From Bacillus sp. X1(2014) (lineage in GTDB: Bacteria > Bacillota > Bacilli > Bacillales_B > DSM-18226): DNA of 8,928 bases. Shown piece by piece: positions 1-5,090 of this stretch. The notes below the pieces were generated by a model, which searched no databases, was not told where the DNA came from, and worked only from the letters and a program-made list of their open reading frames with translations. The translations under genes and the position numbers were made by a program. Within the stretch, counting starts at the first letter, position 1; each line of letters starts with the position of its first letter. The stretch covers positions 1-8,928 of the forward strand of contig NZ_VEED01000042.1 of NCBI RefSeq assembly GCF_007678255.1, read 5' to 3'.

Positions 1-662
1 AGCTGAGTAGCTTTTTCTTTAGCCCATCTATAGGAACGACTTTTACATAATTCAGCGATTTTGTCGGCTATTGTTTCTTCACTTGCCTCTAAAATATCTT
101 CAGATGAGGGAAACTCTGAAAGAGTTAATAGTGATACGACCGAATATAAGTCACCAAAAACACCTCTGTATTTAGGGAAGACCTGATCTAGAATCGCTTG
201 AAATTGTAGCTTTGTTTGAATCAATACACCAGTAATATTTTCGTGCTGTCTTGTAAGATTCCGAAGGTTTAATAGCTGCACCCCACGCTTCTTATACGGC
301 TCTAAATCTTCCTTATAAAACAGCTCGCAGAGATGGTAAGCATCTATCGCATCTGTCTTTACTTTTCGAAGACTTGAACTTTTAGCCTTATAAGAAATCA
401 ATGGATTAATGATTATCAATAAATACCCACGGTCCTCCAGGTATTGAACAACAGAGGAATGATAATGTCCTGTCGCTTCTAAAACAATAGGTGGTTTCTT
501 ACCAGTTTCTCTCTTGACCACCTCCAGAAACTCTACAAGTAAATCAAGACCTTCTATTGTATGAGAAACTTTAAAACTCTTACGGTATGGTTTGCCTTTA
601 TCTAAAAATGCCTGAACTTGACTTTCCCCTTTTGAAACATCCAGACCAATGACTGGATTCAT
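1..662 (-). CDS. IS110-family transposase, N-terminal part (cut by window edge)
   Basis: This is the recombinase of an IS110-type insertion sequence, which uses a RuvC-like DEDD domain followed by a C-terminal Tnp20-like domain with a catalytic serine. Reading the minus strand from ATG at 662-660 gives about 220 codons open to the edge. The N-terminus reads MNPVIGLDVSKGESQ. The family motifs are in order: D8 in GLDVSK, E62 in VLEATGHY, and D104 and D107 in KTDAIDAYHL. A strong ribosome binding site (AGGAGGAG, minus strand, about 670-677) precedes the ATG. Family proteins are usually about 400 residues, so the catalytic serine domain lies outside the window and intactness cannot be judged. What remains has no frameshift or stop. 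Confidence 0.93.
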   Translation of the reverse strand, partial: MNPVIGLDVSKGESQVQAFLDKGKPYRKSFKVSHTIEGLDLLVEFLEVVKRETGKKPPIVLEATGHYHSSVVQYLEDRGYLLIIINPLISYKAKSSSLRKVKTDAIDAYHLCELFYKEDLEPYKKRGVQLLNLRNLTRQHENITGVLIQTKLQFQAILDQVFPKYRGVFGDLYSVVSLLTLSEFPSSEDILEASEETIADKIAELCKSRSYRWAKEKATQ

Positions 663-668
663 TCTAAA

Positions 669-846
669 ATCTCCTCCTAAACTCGTAATTTGCCAGTAAC
701 CCCTAATCCTCCATGCAGTATCACAGCTTCGCTTGTTATACGAGATCTATGTCCTAACCAGCCTCAATCATGTTTCTACAAGTAGGTGGCGAACCGTTTA
801 GCTGACGGGGTCAAAGCCCCACGGGTAGTTACGTTCTACCCTGGCT
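669..846 (-). ncRNA. candidate IS110 bridge RNA in the non-coding IS end
   Basis: IS110-group elements carry a structured guide RNA (bridge RNA) in the non-coding end just upstream of the transposase gene; it pairs with donor and target DNA. The stretch upstream of the transposase start fits in position, size and folding. On the minus strand, GGGTAG (841-836) and CTACCC (828-823) form a 5' hairpin with a 7-base loop. A second stem, GGGG/CCCC, follows at about 821-808, and more complementary segments lie between 800 and 690. The edges are estimates: the 5' end is placed just after a TATTAT -10-like box, and the 3' end near the transposase ribosome binding site. The loops were not assigned to donor or target. 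Confidence 0.5.
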
Positions 847-852
847 ACTGAT

Positions 853-880
853 ATAATAAGACCAAAATAAATAAGGTCAA
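853..880 (-). promoter_or_regulatory. sigma-A-like promoter facing the bridge RNA/transposase
   Basis: On the minus strand TTGACC (880-875) and TATTAT (858-853) are separated by 16 bases, a reasonable vegetative promoter reading into the bridge RNA candidate. The -35 box lies inside the flanking palindrome at 873-910. It is unclear whether this -35 belongs to the IS or is supplied by the flank; in IS110 elements a promoter is known to form when the two ends are joined. Confidence 0.45.
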
Positions 881-910
881 CCAGAAATATTTAGTATTCT
901 GGTTAACCTT
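873..910. repeat. 14-bp inverted repeat beside the IS110 end
   Basis: AAGGTCAACCAGAA (873-886) faces TTCTGGTTAACCTT (897-910) across a 10-base loop, with one mismatch in 14 pairs. Read on the minus strand the hairpin is followed by TTATTTATTTT, so it could be a terminator. It could instead be the structured target next to which the IS inserted, or part of the IS end. The opposite IS end is off-window, so the boundary cannot be set. Confidence 0.7.
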
Positions 911-916
911 ATAATA

Positions 917-932
917 CGAACGGGCAGTTTAG
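917..932 (+). repeat. degenerate B-type copy of the dispersed repeat
   Basis: The stretch CGAACGGGCAGTTTAG matches the B sub-repeat seen intact at 2136-2152 (CTAACGGGGCAGGTTAG) with a few changes, and the next bases GTGGAAGAA resemble that copy's CGGAATAA. No A half or T-tailed hairpin is visible on its left, where the palindrome and the IS110 end begin. This suggests that the module was truncated there. From here to 1062 I see no gene. Confidence 0.45.
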
Positions 933-1062
933 TGGAAGAACAACTAAGCCATACAAACCTTTTATTTTTCCATTGAAGCATCCTTCTATATTTTATAGTG
1001 TTCATAGTTGCCCCAAAAAGGTAAAATATTTGTATATCAAAACTTCAATAAGGTGAAATTAT

Positions 1063-1398
1063 ATGTTTAAGAGGAAAATACTGGTTGCTTCTGTTATGAC
1101 CTTACTATCGTCCATAATGTTTAAGGATATTAGTGCGTTGTTTTTTGTATTTCCATTTTACTTTTTATATGGTATTCCTGTTTCGTTATTTGCTGAATTT
1201 TTATTAAGGAATTTAAATAATAATATCAAGAGAGCTTTTTACTCTATGGTCATTCATATAGGAGCAGTTGCTATTTTTTATCCTTGGGATGGCAGTAGTG
1301 GCTGGGTAACACTTTTCTGTATTAATGCCTTTTCCTTTTATATATTGGATGAGTTTATAATATTGATAAAAAAAAAGAAGAAAATCTTATTTAGTTAA
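1063..1398 (+). CDS. small four-helix membrane protein, unknown function
   Basis: I do not recognise this 111-residue protein. It is very hydrophobic, with about four membrane segments: residues 5-22, 24-49, 60-77 and 80-102. Basic ends (MFKRK and KKKKK near the C-terminus) suit a cytoplasmic N- and C-terminus. AAGGTGA at 1050-1056 sits 6 bases before the ATG, which supports this start. Its stop TAA (1396-1398) lies inside the TTAACG core of the dispersed repeat that follows, so the repeat may have replaced the original 3' end and the last residues may not be ancestral. No conserved catalytic motif is visible. Confidence 0.75.
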   Translation: MFKRKILVASVMTLLSSIMFKDISALFFVFPFYFLYGIPVSLFAEFLLRNLNNNIKRAFYSMVIHIGAVAIFYPWDGSSGWVTLFCINAFSFYILDEFIILIKKKKKILFS

Positions 1399-1474
1399 CG
1401 AGGTGCAAGAGTTAAAGATTCAAGCTGTCATTTTGGCGGCTTTTCTTTTTGTGCTAACGGAGCAGGTTAGTTAA
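1391..1474 (+). repeat. dispersed repeat module, complete (A + hairpin + B)
   Basis: Sub-repeat A begins at 1395 (TTAACGAGGTGCAAGAGTT). Sub-repeat B begins at 1454, with CTAAC (1454-1458) inverted against GTTAG (1466-1470) across GGAGCAG. The A-to-B spacing is 59 bases, as at 2765/2824 and nearly as at 8237/8297. Between them is the T-tailed hairpin listed separately. The 5' edge overlaps the end of the membrane-protein gene. Confidence 0.75.
1422..1450 (+). terminator. rho-independent terminator within the repeat module
   Basis: AAGCTGTC (1422-1429) pairs with GGCGGCTT (1435-1442) around an ATTTT loop, with two G-T pairs. TTCTTTTT follows at once. It would end transcription of the membrane-protein gene 24 bases upstream. 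Confidence 0.7.
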
Positions 1475-1555
1475 ACAAAAAAATCAATAAATAGAGGAGT
1501 TTTAGCTTTCATAAAGAAAGAATAAGTAATTAAGTAGTGAGGGGATGAAGGAAAT

Positions 1556-2068
1556 TTGGCAACAAGTAACAATATCATTCAGATAATGCCTTGGAAGGAT
1601 AATGACCTTGATTTACTTTTTCGTTTAAACGCTCCAGAAATGATGCAGCATCTTGGAGGTTCAGAGAGTAAAGAGCAGATTTTGAAACGACATAAACGCT
1701 ATCTTGAGCTTGGTAATAGAGGACGTATGTTCAGCATTATATTGTCGCCAGAATTTGAACCAGTAGGTTCTGTGGGATATTGGCAAACTACTTGGAATAA
1801 TGAAAGTCTATATGAAACTGGATGGAGCGTTCTACCCTCATATCAAGGGAAAGGAATAGCTACAAATGCAGTAAAGTTAGCAATTGAAGAAGCATCTAGA
1901 GAGAACAAATATAAATACATCCACGCATTCCCATCGATTGATAATCCTGCTTCAAATGCAATTTGTCGGAAGCTTGACTTTCAATTTATCTCTGAATGCG
2001 AATTTGAATATCCTCCAGGAAGCTTTATGCGGTGCAATAATTGGCGTTATAGCTTAATTGGACAATAG
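1556..2068 (+). CDS. GNAT-family N-acetyltransferase (RimJ/RimL-like)
   Basis: This 170-residue protein has the fold signature of GNAT enzymes, which move an acetyl group from acetyl-CoA to an amine. Motif A is clear at residues 89-109: GWSVLPSYQGKGIATNAV, with the Q97-G98-K99-G100-I101-A102 loop that holds the pyrophosphate of CoA. Residues 128-142 (IDNPASNAICRKLDF) form the typical motif B, where the Asn-x-x-S-N-x-x-x-x-K-x-x-F pattern is shared with RimJ/RimL-type enzymes. The substrate cannot be told; antibiotic, polyamine and protein N-terminal amines are all possible. The start is TTG at 1556, supported by GAGGGG and GAAGG just upstream; the next in-frame ATG (residue 11) has no good ribosome site. 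The gene is intact and flanked by repeat modules. Confidence 0.9.
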   Translation: MATSNNIIQIMPWKDNDLDLLFRLNAPEMMQHLGGSESKEQILKRHKRYLELGNRGRMFSIILSPEFEPVGSVGYWQTTWNNESLYETGWSVLPSYQGKGIATNAVKLAIEEASRENKYKYIHAFPSIDNPASNAICRKLDFQFISECEFEYPPGSFMRCNNWRYSLIGQ

Positions 2069-2070
2069 CT

Positions 2071-2110
2071 GATTTTTCAGTACTTGATTTTTCAGTACTT
2101 GATTTTTAAG
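2071..2110 (+). repeat. 15-bp tandem duplication
   Basis: GATTTTTCAGTACTT occurs at 2071-2085 and again, identically, at 2086-2100, followed by a broken third start GATTTTTAAG (2101-2110). It lies directly after the acetyltransferase stop and before a B-type repeat copy. It looks like slippage rather than a regulatory array. Confidence 0.85.
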
Positions 2111-2112
2111 AA

Positions 2113-2153
2113 GTTTGTGAAGAAATGTACTTAAGCTAACGGGGCAGGTTAGC
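2113..2153 (+). repeat. dispersed repeat, B half with 5' extension
   Basis: The core is GCTAAC (2135-2140), GGGGCAG, GTTAGC (2148-2153), a perfect 6-bp inverted repeat. The preceding GTTTGTGAAGAAATGTACTT matches the extension before copies at 3248 and 8237. The A half and the T-tailed hairpin are missing, so this copy is shortened, perhaps by recombination between A and B, which share their first bases. Confidence 0.7.
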
Positions 2154-2164
2154 GGAATAAGGGA

Positions 2165-2170
2165 TATAAT
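2165..2170 (+). promoter_or_regulatory. perfect -10 box just after the B repeat
   Basis: TATAAT at 2165-2170 follows AATAAGGGA and lies 11 bases after the B palindrome and about 50 bases before the next start codon. There is no good TTGACA at 16-18 bases upstream, where the sequence falls in the palindrome, so a promoter here would be -35-poor or activator-dependent. The same arrangement recurs at 2856. Confidence 0.35.
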
Positions 2171-2218
2171 TAGCATAGCTGTACTCGTAGACAATTGATA
2201 AAGGAGAAATCCGATCTT

Positions 2219-2710
2219 ATGTTTAGTTTATTAAATAAAGCAAAATTAAAAAAAGATGATTTAAAAGGCATTGCAAAATTAATGTATCAGGATGTATCAG
2301 ATGATTCCTGGGATAAAGAGAACCTTACTAAAAGATATTTAGACTTCACTATTGAAAGCGTTCGTTTTATTGATATGTATACAAAAAGATTAATGAATAC
2401 GGAGTTTGGTACTGAATTGTTAAATAAGCATTTTGATAATTTAGTGGTTCGTATAGGTGCGTATATTGGTGAGGTTATCAAAAATAATATTAAGCAAGAC
2501 TTTTACTGGTACGAGTCTGATTCTGTACACAATTATTCTCCCAATCTTGATGGAGTGTTTAGTAATACCAAAACACAGAGTGTTCTTTATTCTAAAAAGA
2601 GGGATATAGTGATATTACCTTTGAATGTGGTATCGCAATTTCTGAAAGGGAACTCCCCATACAGTAATTTTCTTACTTACGTAGAAGAAACGATTAAGCA
2701 AAATACTTAA
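2219..2710 (+). CDS. conserved-looking hypothetical protein
   Basis: I do not recognise this 163-residue soluble protein. I choose ATG 2219 because AAGGAG (2201-2206) precedes it; an in-frame TTG at 2195 would put the ribosome site inside the gene. The protein has no signal peptide or membrane segment. The first 80 residues are predicted helical and rich in Lys and Asp (segments around DLKGIAKLMYQD and RYLDFTIESVRFIDMY). The centre has an IGAYIGEVI segment followed by aromatic FYWYES, and the C-terminal third alternates hydrophobic strands (DIVILPLNVVSQF). Residue numbers are not given because no family alignment is available. It could be an immunity-type or stress protein, but that is only a guess from size and setting. 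Confidence 0.75.
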   Translation: MFSLLNKAKLKKDDLKGIAKLMYQDVSDDSWDKENLTKRYLDFTIESVRFIDMYTKRLMNTEFGTELLNKHFDNLVVRIGAYIGEVIKNNIKQDFYWYESDSVHNYSPNLDGVFSNTKTQSVLYSKKRDIVILPLNVVSQFLKGNSPYSNFLTYVEETIKQNT

Positions 2711-2756
2711 ATAAAATTGGTATCGCTATTTTTTTCATTGCAATAATTTAATAACG

Positions 2757-2850
2757 TTACTCAACTAACTGGGTGCAATAATTTAGATCCAGCTGCCATA
2801 ATTGGTGGTTTTTTGTTCTTCAACTAAAGGAACAGGTTAGTTTAATAAGG
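2757..2850 (+). repeat. dispersed repeat module, complete (A + hairpin + B)
   Basis: Sub-repeat A starts at 2765 (CTAACTGGGTGCAATAATTT). Sub-repeat B starts at 2824 (CTAAAGGAACAGGTTAG), preceded by CTTCAA. The spacing is 59 bases, and a T-tailed hairpin lies between. The downstream TTTAATAAGG resembles the tail of the copy at 2136. The left arm of B is degraded (CTAAA instead of CTAAC). Confidence 0.75.
2791..2816 (+). terminator. rho-independent terminator within the repeat module
   Basis: AGCTGCCA (2791-2798) pairs with TGGTGGTT (2803-2810) around TAAT, including three G-T pairs, and a run of six T residues begins at 2809. It would end the gene at 2219-2710. The stem differs in sequence from the copy at 1422 yet still pairs. 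Confidence 0.7.
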
Positions 2851-2855
2851 AATGC

Positions 2856-2861
2856 TATAAT
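2856..2861 (+). promoter_or_regulatory. perfect -10 box just after the B repeat
   Basis: TATAAT follows AATAAGGAATGC, 15 bases after the B palindrome and 41 bases before the next start codon. A recognisable -35 box is lacking at normal spacing. The recurrence of repeat, AATAAGG and TATAAT at two loci is the main support. Confidence 0.35.
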
Positions 2862-2902
2862 AGCCTTAATTTCAAAAAGATTTCAAGGAGTTAAACACTC
2901 AT

Positions 2903-3190
2903 ATGATTATAAAAATTGACTTTGGTGACGATTTTATTCAATACATTTCTTGTTCAACAAAAGTAGGTAGGAAGATGAACAGTATTCAGGAGGACTTTCT
3001 AAATTGGATTTTTGACGAGGAAAAGAATACAGAATATTGGGCTTTAGAAAATGGGGAAAGAATTCACCCTAATTATGATGCAAATGCAATTGTTGAATGG
3101 TTAAACAATGTAAGATTTAAGCGAGGAATAGCGAAAGCTAAATTAATCACGAATCCTCAATTATGTGTTAAAAAGAAATTATATTTTTAG
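2903..3190 (+). CDS. small hypothetical protein, possibly with an altered C-terminus
   Basis: I do not recognise this 95-residue protein. The start is ATG 2903 with AAGGAG at 2885-2890, 12 bases upstream. The N-terminus is a short strand-rich stretch (MIIKIDFGDDFIQYI), followed by an acidic, aromatic segment (DFLNWIFDEEKNTEYWALENG) and a helix-like stretch (ANAIVEWLNNVRFKRG). It is soluble, with three cysteines (residues 17, 88 and none in a metal pattern, only two clearly separated). The basic tail KKKLYF differs in character from the rest and could be a frame change or truncation, but that needs homologues. It sits between repeat copies like its neighbours. Confidence 0.6.
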   Translation: MIIKIDFGDDFIQYISCSTKVGRKMNSIQEDFLNWIFDEEKNTEYWALENGERIHPNYDANAIVEWLNNVRFKRGIAKAKLITNPQLCVKKKLYF

Positions 3191-3223
3191 AGTGTTTCTT
3201 AAATGTTTAATGTTCAAACCATA

Positions 3224-3260
3224 AGATTGTGAAAAAATGCACTTAAACTAACGGGTGCAG
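3224..3260 (+). repeat. dispersed repeat, A half only
   Basis: GATTGTGAAAAAATGCACTTAA leads into CTAACGGGTGCAG (3248-3260), where the match stops abruptly. The 5' extension matches the copies at 2113 and 8211. The T-tailed hairpin and the B half are missing. This is the last copy before the repeat-free middle of the window. Confidence 0.65.
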
Positions 3261-3327
3261 TTCATCTTGGATTAATGCCTCCATTTGTTTAAGTGTATTC
3301 CTTCACGATGTCGCATGTTTATTGATA

Positions 3328-3738
3328 CTATTTGTTAATAACCATGGATAATTTGTAGCTCACCAAATTGCTCAAACCTGTCAAGAATTCATCTAATATT
3401 TCATTGCATGGGAATTTGCATTCGAGAAGGTAACAACTTTCTCCACTGACTTTGTAGTTGTTTATGACGAATTGAACTTGTTCTTTTATAAACGACAGAT
3501 AAGGTTGATGATTCGTGCTTTTCGTATAAATATGTATAATTGCGTGAACAAGATACCCCATTTTTACTTGATTCACTTTAATGGTGTACCCCTCAATAAT
3601 CCCATTGTCCTCTAATTTCGCCACTCTAGCTGAAGTAGCCGGTCCAGTCAAATGGACTTTTTCACCCAATTCTTTCATTGTAATCCGACTGTTCTTAGTT
3701 AGTTCCTTCAAGATATGCATATCTGTGTTATCTAACAT
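3328..3738 (-). CDS. Lrp/AsnC-family transcriptional regulator
   Basis: This 136-residue DNA-binding regulator belongs to the feast/famine family, which often senses amino acids and forms octamers. The N-terminal winged helix-turn-helix runs from residue 1 to 52: LDNTDMHILKELTKN, then the recognition region LTGPATSARVAKLEDNGIIEGYT. A ligand-binding RAM domain follows at about 62-133, with the conserved VSGESCYLLE strand at 97-106. The start is ATG 3738-3736 with AAAGGAG at about 3750 on the minus strand. It is divergent from the metallo-hydrolase at 3871, sharing a 132-base intergenic region, so that gene is its likely target. Length is slightly short but normal for the family (about 140-165). 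Confidence 0.92.
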   Translation of the reverse strand: MLDNTDMHILKELTKNSRITMKELGEKVHLTGPATSARVAKLEDNGIIEGYTIKVNQVKMGYLVHAIIHIYTKSTNHQPYLSFIKEQVQFVINNYKVSGESCYLLECKFPCNEILDEFLTGLSNLVSYKLSMVINK

Positions 3739-3812
3739 TTATTTAACTCCTTTCATAAATAAAGTCAAACCGCCAAAAGACTTTACTTAATCTATGTACC
3801 CGTCATGTGTCC

Positions 3813-3826
3813 ATAGTTTAGACTAT
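3813..3826. promoter_or_regulatory. dyad in the divergent intergenic region, possible Lrp-type operator
   Basis: ATAGT (3813-3817) and ACTAT (3822-3826) are inverted around TTAG, and the right arm overlaps TATACA (3824-3829), a possible -10 for the hydrolase gene. No good -35 box accompanies it. Lrp-type sites are short AT-rich dyads, so position and symmetry fit, but the arms are only 5 bp. Confidence 0.3.
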
Positions 3827-3870
3827 ACATTGTTCAGAGGAAATTTCAAAAGATAAAGGAGTTAATAAAT

Positions 3871-4632
3871 ATGAATATACATCAAATTCGTAATGCAACA
3901 ATTGTCGTTGAATATGCGGGAAAGAAGTTTTTAATCGATCCAATGTTATCAGAAAAAGGGACTTACCCGCCTTTCCCTTCATTAAGACAAAACAACTCAA
4001 ATAATCCTTTAGTTAGTTTACCAATATCTATTGACGATATCATTCATAATGTTGATGCTGTTATTGTTACTCATCTACATTATGACCACTGGGATGATGC
4101 TGCTAAAGAAGCGCTGCCCAAAGAGATTAAAATATTTTCCCAAAATGAAGAAGATGCGACTGAAATTCGAAATGCAGGCTTCCAAAATGTAGAGGTTTTA
4201 CAAGAGAATACAGTCTTTAAAGGAATCCAATTAATTAAAACAAAAGGAGAGCATGGAAGAGGCGAAATCCTAAAGGTTACTGGTCTAGTGTGCGGCGTTG
4301 TCTTCAAACACTCAAATGAGAAAACTTTATATGTAGCTGGAGATACTGTTTGGTATGAAGCTGTTCAGGAAGTAATTGAAACACACAAACCAGAAATCAT
4401 TGTTGTCAACGGCGGGGATGTTCAACTCTCTGAAGGTGGTTCTCTAATTATGGGGAAAGATGACATTTATGAAGTTTATAAAGCTGCTCCAGATGCAAAA
4501 ATCATTTCTGTCCATATGGAAGCTGTTAATCATTGGACATTATCAAAAGAAGAATTAAAAAGCTTAATTAATGAAAAAGGAATCTCCTCGAATGTTTTAG
4601 TACCTGATGACGGAGAATCATATTCATTTTAA
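3871..4632 (+). CDS. metallo-beta-lactamase-fold hydrolase (UlaG-like)
   Basis: This 253-residue soluble protein has the metal-binding signature of the MBL fold: H68-x-H70-x-D72-H73 in VTHLHYDHWDD. Further candidate ligands are H128 in KGEHGRG, D158 in YVAGDTVW and H215 in SVHMEAVNHW. The N-terminal start with a strand ending in FLIDPML is typical of the UlaG/YtkL-like branch, which includes lactonase and phosphodiesterase-type hydrolases. The substrate is not shown by the sequence. The start ATG has AAAGGAG at 3855-3861, an ideal spacing. It is divergent from an Lrp/AsnC regulator, which probably controls it. The gene is intact and of normal length. Confidence 0.92.
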   Translation: MNIHQIRNATIVVEYAGKKFLIDPMLSEKGTYPPFPSLRQNNSNNPLVSLPISIDDIIHNVDAVIVTHLHYDHWDDAAKEALPKEIKIFSQNEEDATEIRNAGFQNVEVLQENTVFKGIQLIKTKGEHGRGEILKVTGLVCGVVFKHSNEKTLYVAGDTVWYEAVQEVIETHKPEIIVVNGGDVQLSEGGSLIMGKDDIYEVYKAAPDAKIISVHMEAVNHWTLSKEELKSLINEKGISSNVLVPDDGESYSF

Positions 4633-4688
4633 AGAATCAGAGCAGACAGAAATTGTAGTTTTAATTTTATATGAGTGGAAAGACAATC

Positions 4689-4738
4689 ATGTCAGTTGAA
4701 ACCAATTAAGAATTAGTTCGTCGTTTTTATGAAGCACT
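4689..4738 (+). pseudogene. remnant of a SnoaL-like/ester-cyclase gene (N-terminus)
   Basis: From ATG 4689 the frame reads MSVETN, then a TAA stop, then ELVRRFYEALF. The combined pattern ENKELVRRFYEAL is the usual start of SnoaL-like (NTF2-fold) proteins, with the Lys codon changed to TAA. After about 4738 the frame no longer resembles the family and runs into the recombinase remnant on the other strand. It is a short match, so the call is tentative. Confidence 0.45.
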
Positions 4739-4903
4739 TTTCCAAACAACCAATGTGTCTTCCTCTCTTAAAAAATCAAAAGCATAGTTTAGTCCGGTTC
4801 TTTATGATTTGTCTCCACAAGCATTATCAGTGAAGATTTGTTGGCATCCGATTTGTGGTAAAGCATCCTTTTGTTGGATAAAGTTCCTTGAATAGAAACT
4901 CAG
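4739..4903 (-). pseudogene. remnant of a serine recombinase (resolvase/invertase family)
   Basis: On the minus strand one frame reads SRNFIQQKDALPQIGC, QQIFTDNACGDKS, stop (4804-4802), RTGLNYAFDF, LREEDTLVVWK. This matches the N-terminal catalytic domain of resolvase/invertase enzymes: DQN..LQ.DAL..GC..IF.D..SG...R.GL..AL..LR..DTLVVWKLDRLGR. The stop falls where the conserved xKSERxGL segment should be. The N-terminal YxRVS motif with the catalytic serine is badly decayed or absent, and the gene ends at VVWK, before DRLGR, at the border with the SnoaL-like fragment. It is dead. Confidence 0.75.
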
Positions 4904-4970
4904 ATTAATTGTGAATGTTAATTTTATTTTGTGCAGTTTCTAAGCATTTATTTGTTCTGTAGTGATACAA

Positions 4971-5007
4971 GGAGCTCATGATTATGTAGTTGATAATCAT
5001 GAGCTCC
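4971..5007. repeat. perfect 15-bp inverted repeat upstream of the first MFS gene
   Basis: GGAGCTCATGATTAT (4971-4985) is exactly complementary to ATAATCATGAGCTCC (4993-5007) across GTAGTTG. On the plus strand TTAATTATTTA follows, a weak T-rich tail, so it may be a terminator. Its right arm also contains TTGATA (4990-4995), a possible -35 box with a poor -10 at 5013-5018, so it may be an operator. The rest of 4904-5090 shows no gene. Confidence 0.7.
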
Positions 5008-5090
5008 TTAATTATTTATCGAACGAAACCTTCTAAAAGAGGATGGGCAAGAAAGTGCAAAAAAATTATTTTGTTAGGAAGTGTAGTTTT

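Noticed and set aside
2071..2110. Tandem 15-mers as a protein-binding iteron array
   Set aside because: There are only two full copies, there is no replication gene nearby, and slippage explains it.
2135..2153. True integron attC site
   Set aside because: Only a six-base inverted core is shared with attC. There is no typical R'/L' pair or integrase gene in the window, so it is kept only as a hypothesis.
2195..2218. TTG start at 2195 for the gene ending at 2710
   Set aside because: It would place AAGGAG inside the gene. ATG 2219 uses that ribosome site.
917..3260. CRISPR array reading of the regular repeats
   Set aside because: The copies are hundreds of bases apart with genes between, they vary in length, and there are no cas genes.
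5043..5090. ATG 5043 as the start of the first MFS gene
   Set aside because: AGAGG touches the ATG without spacing, and the extra 16 residues are not typical of the family. ATG 5091 has AGGAAG at a normal distance.
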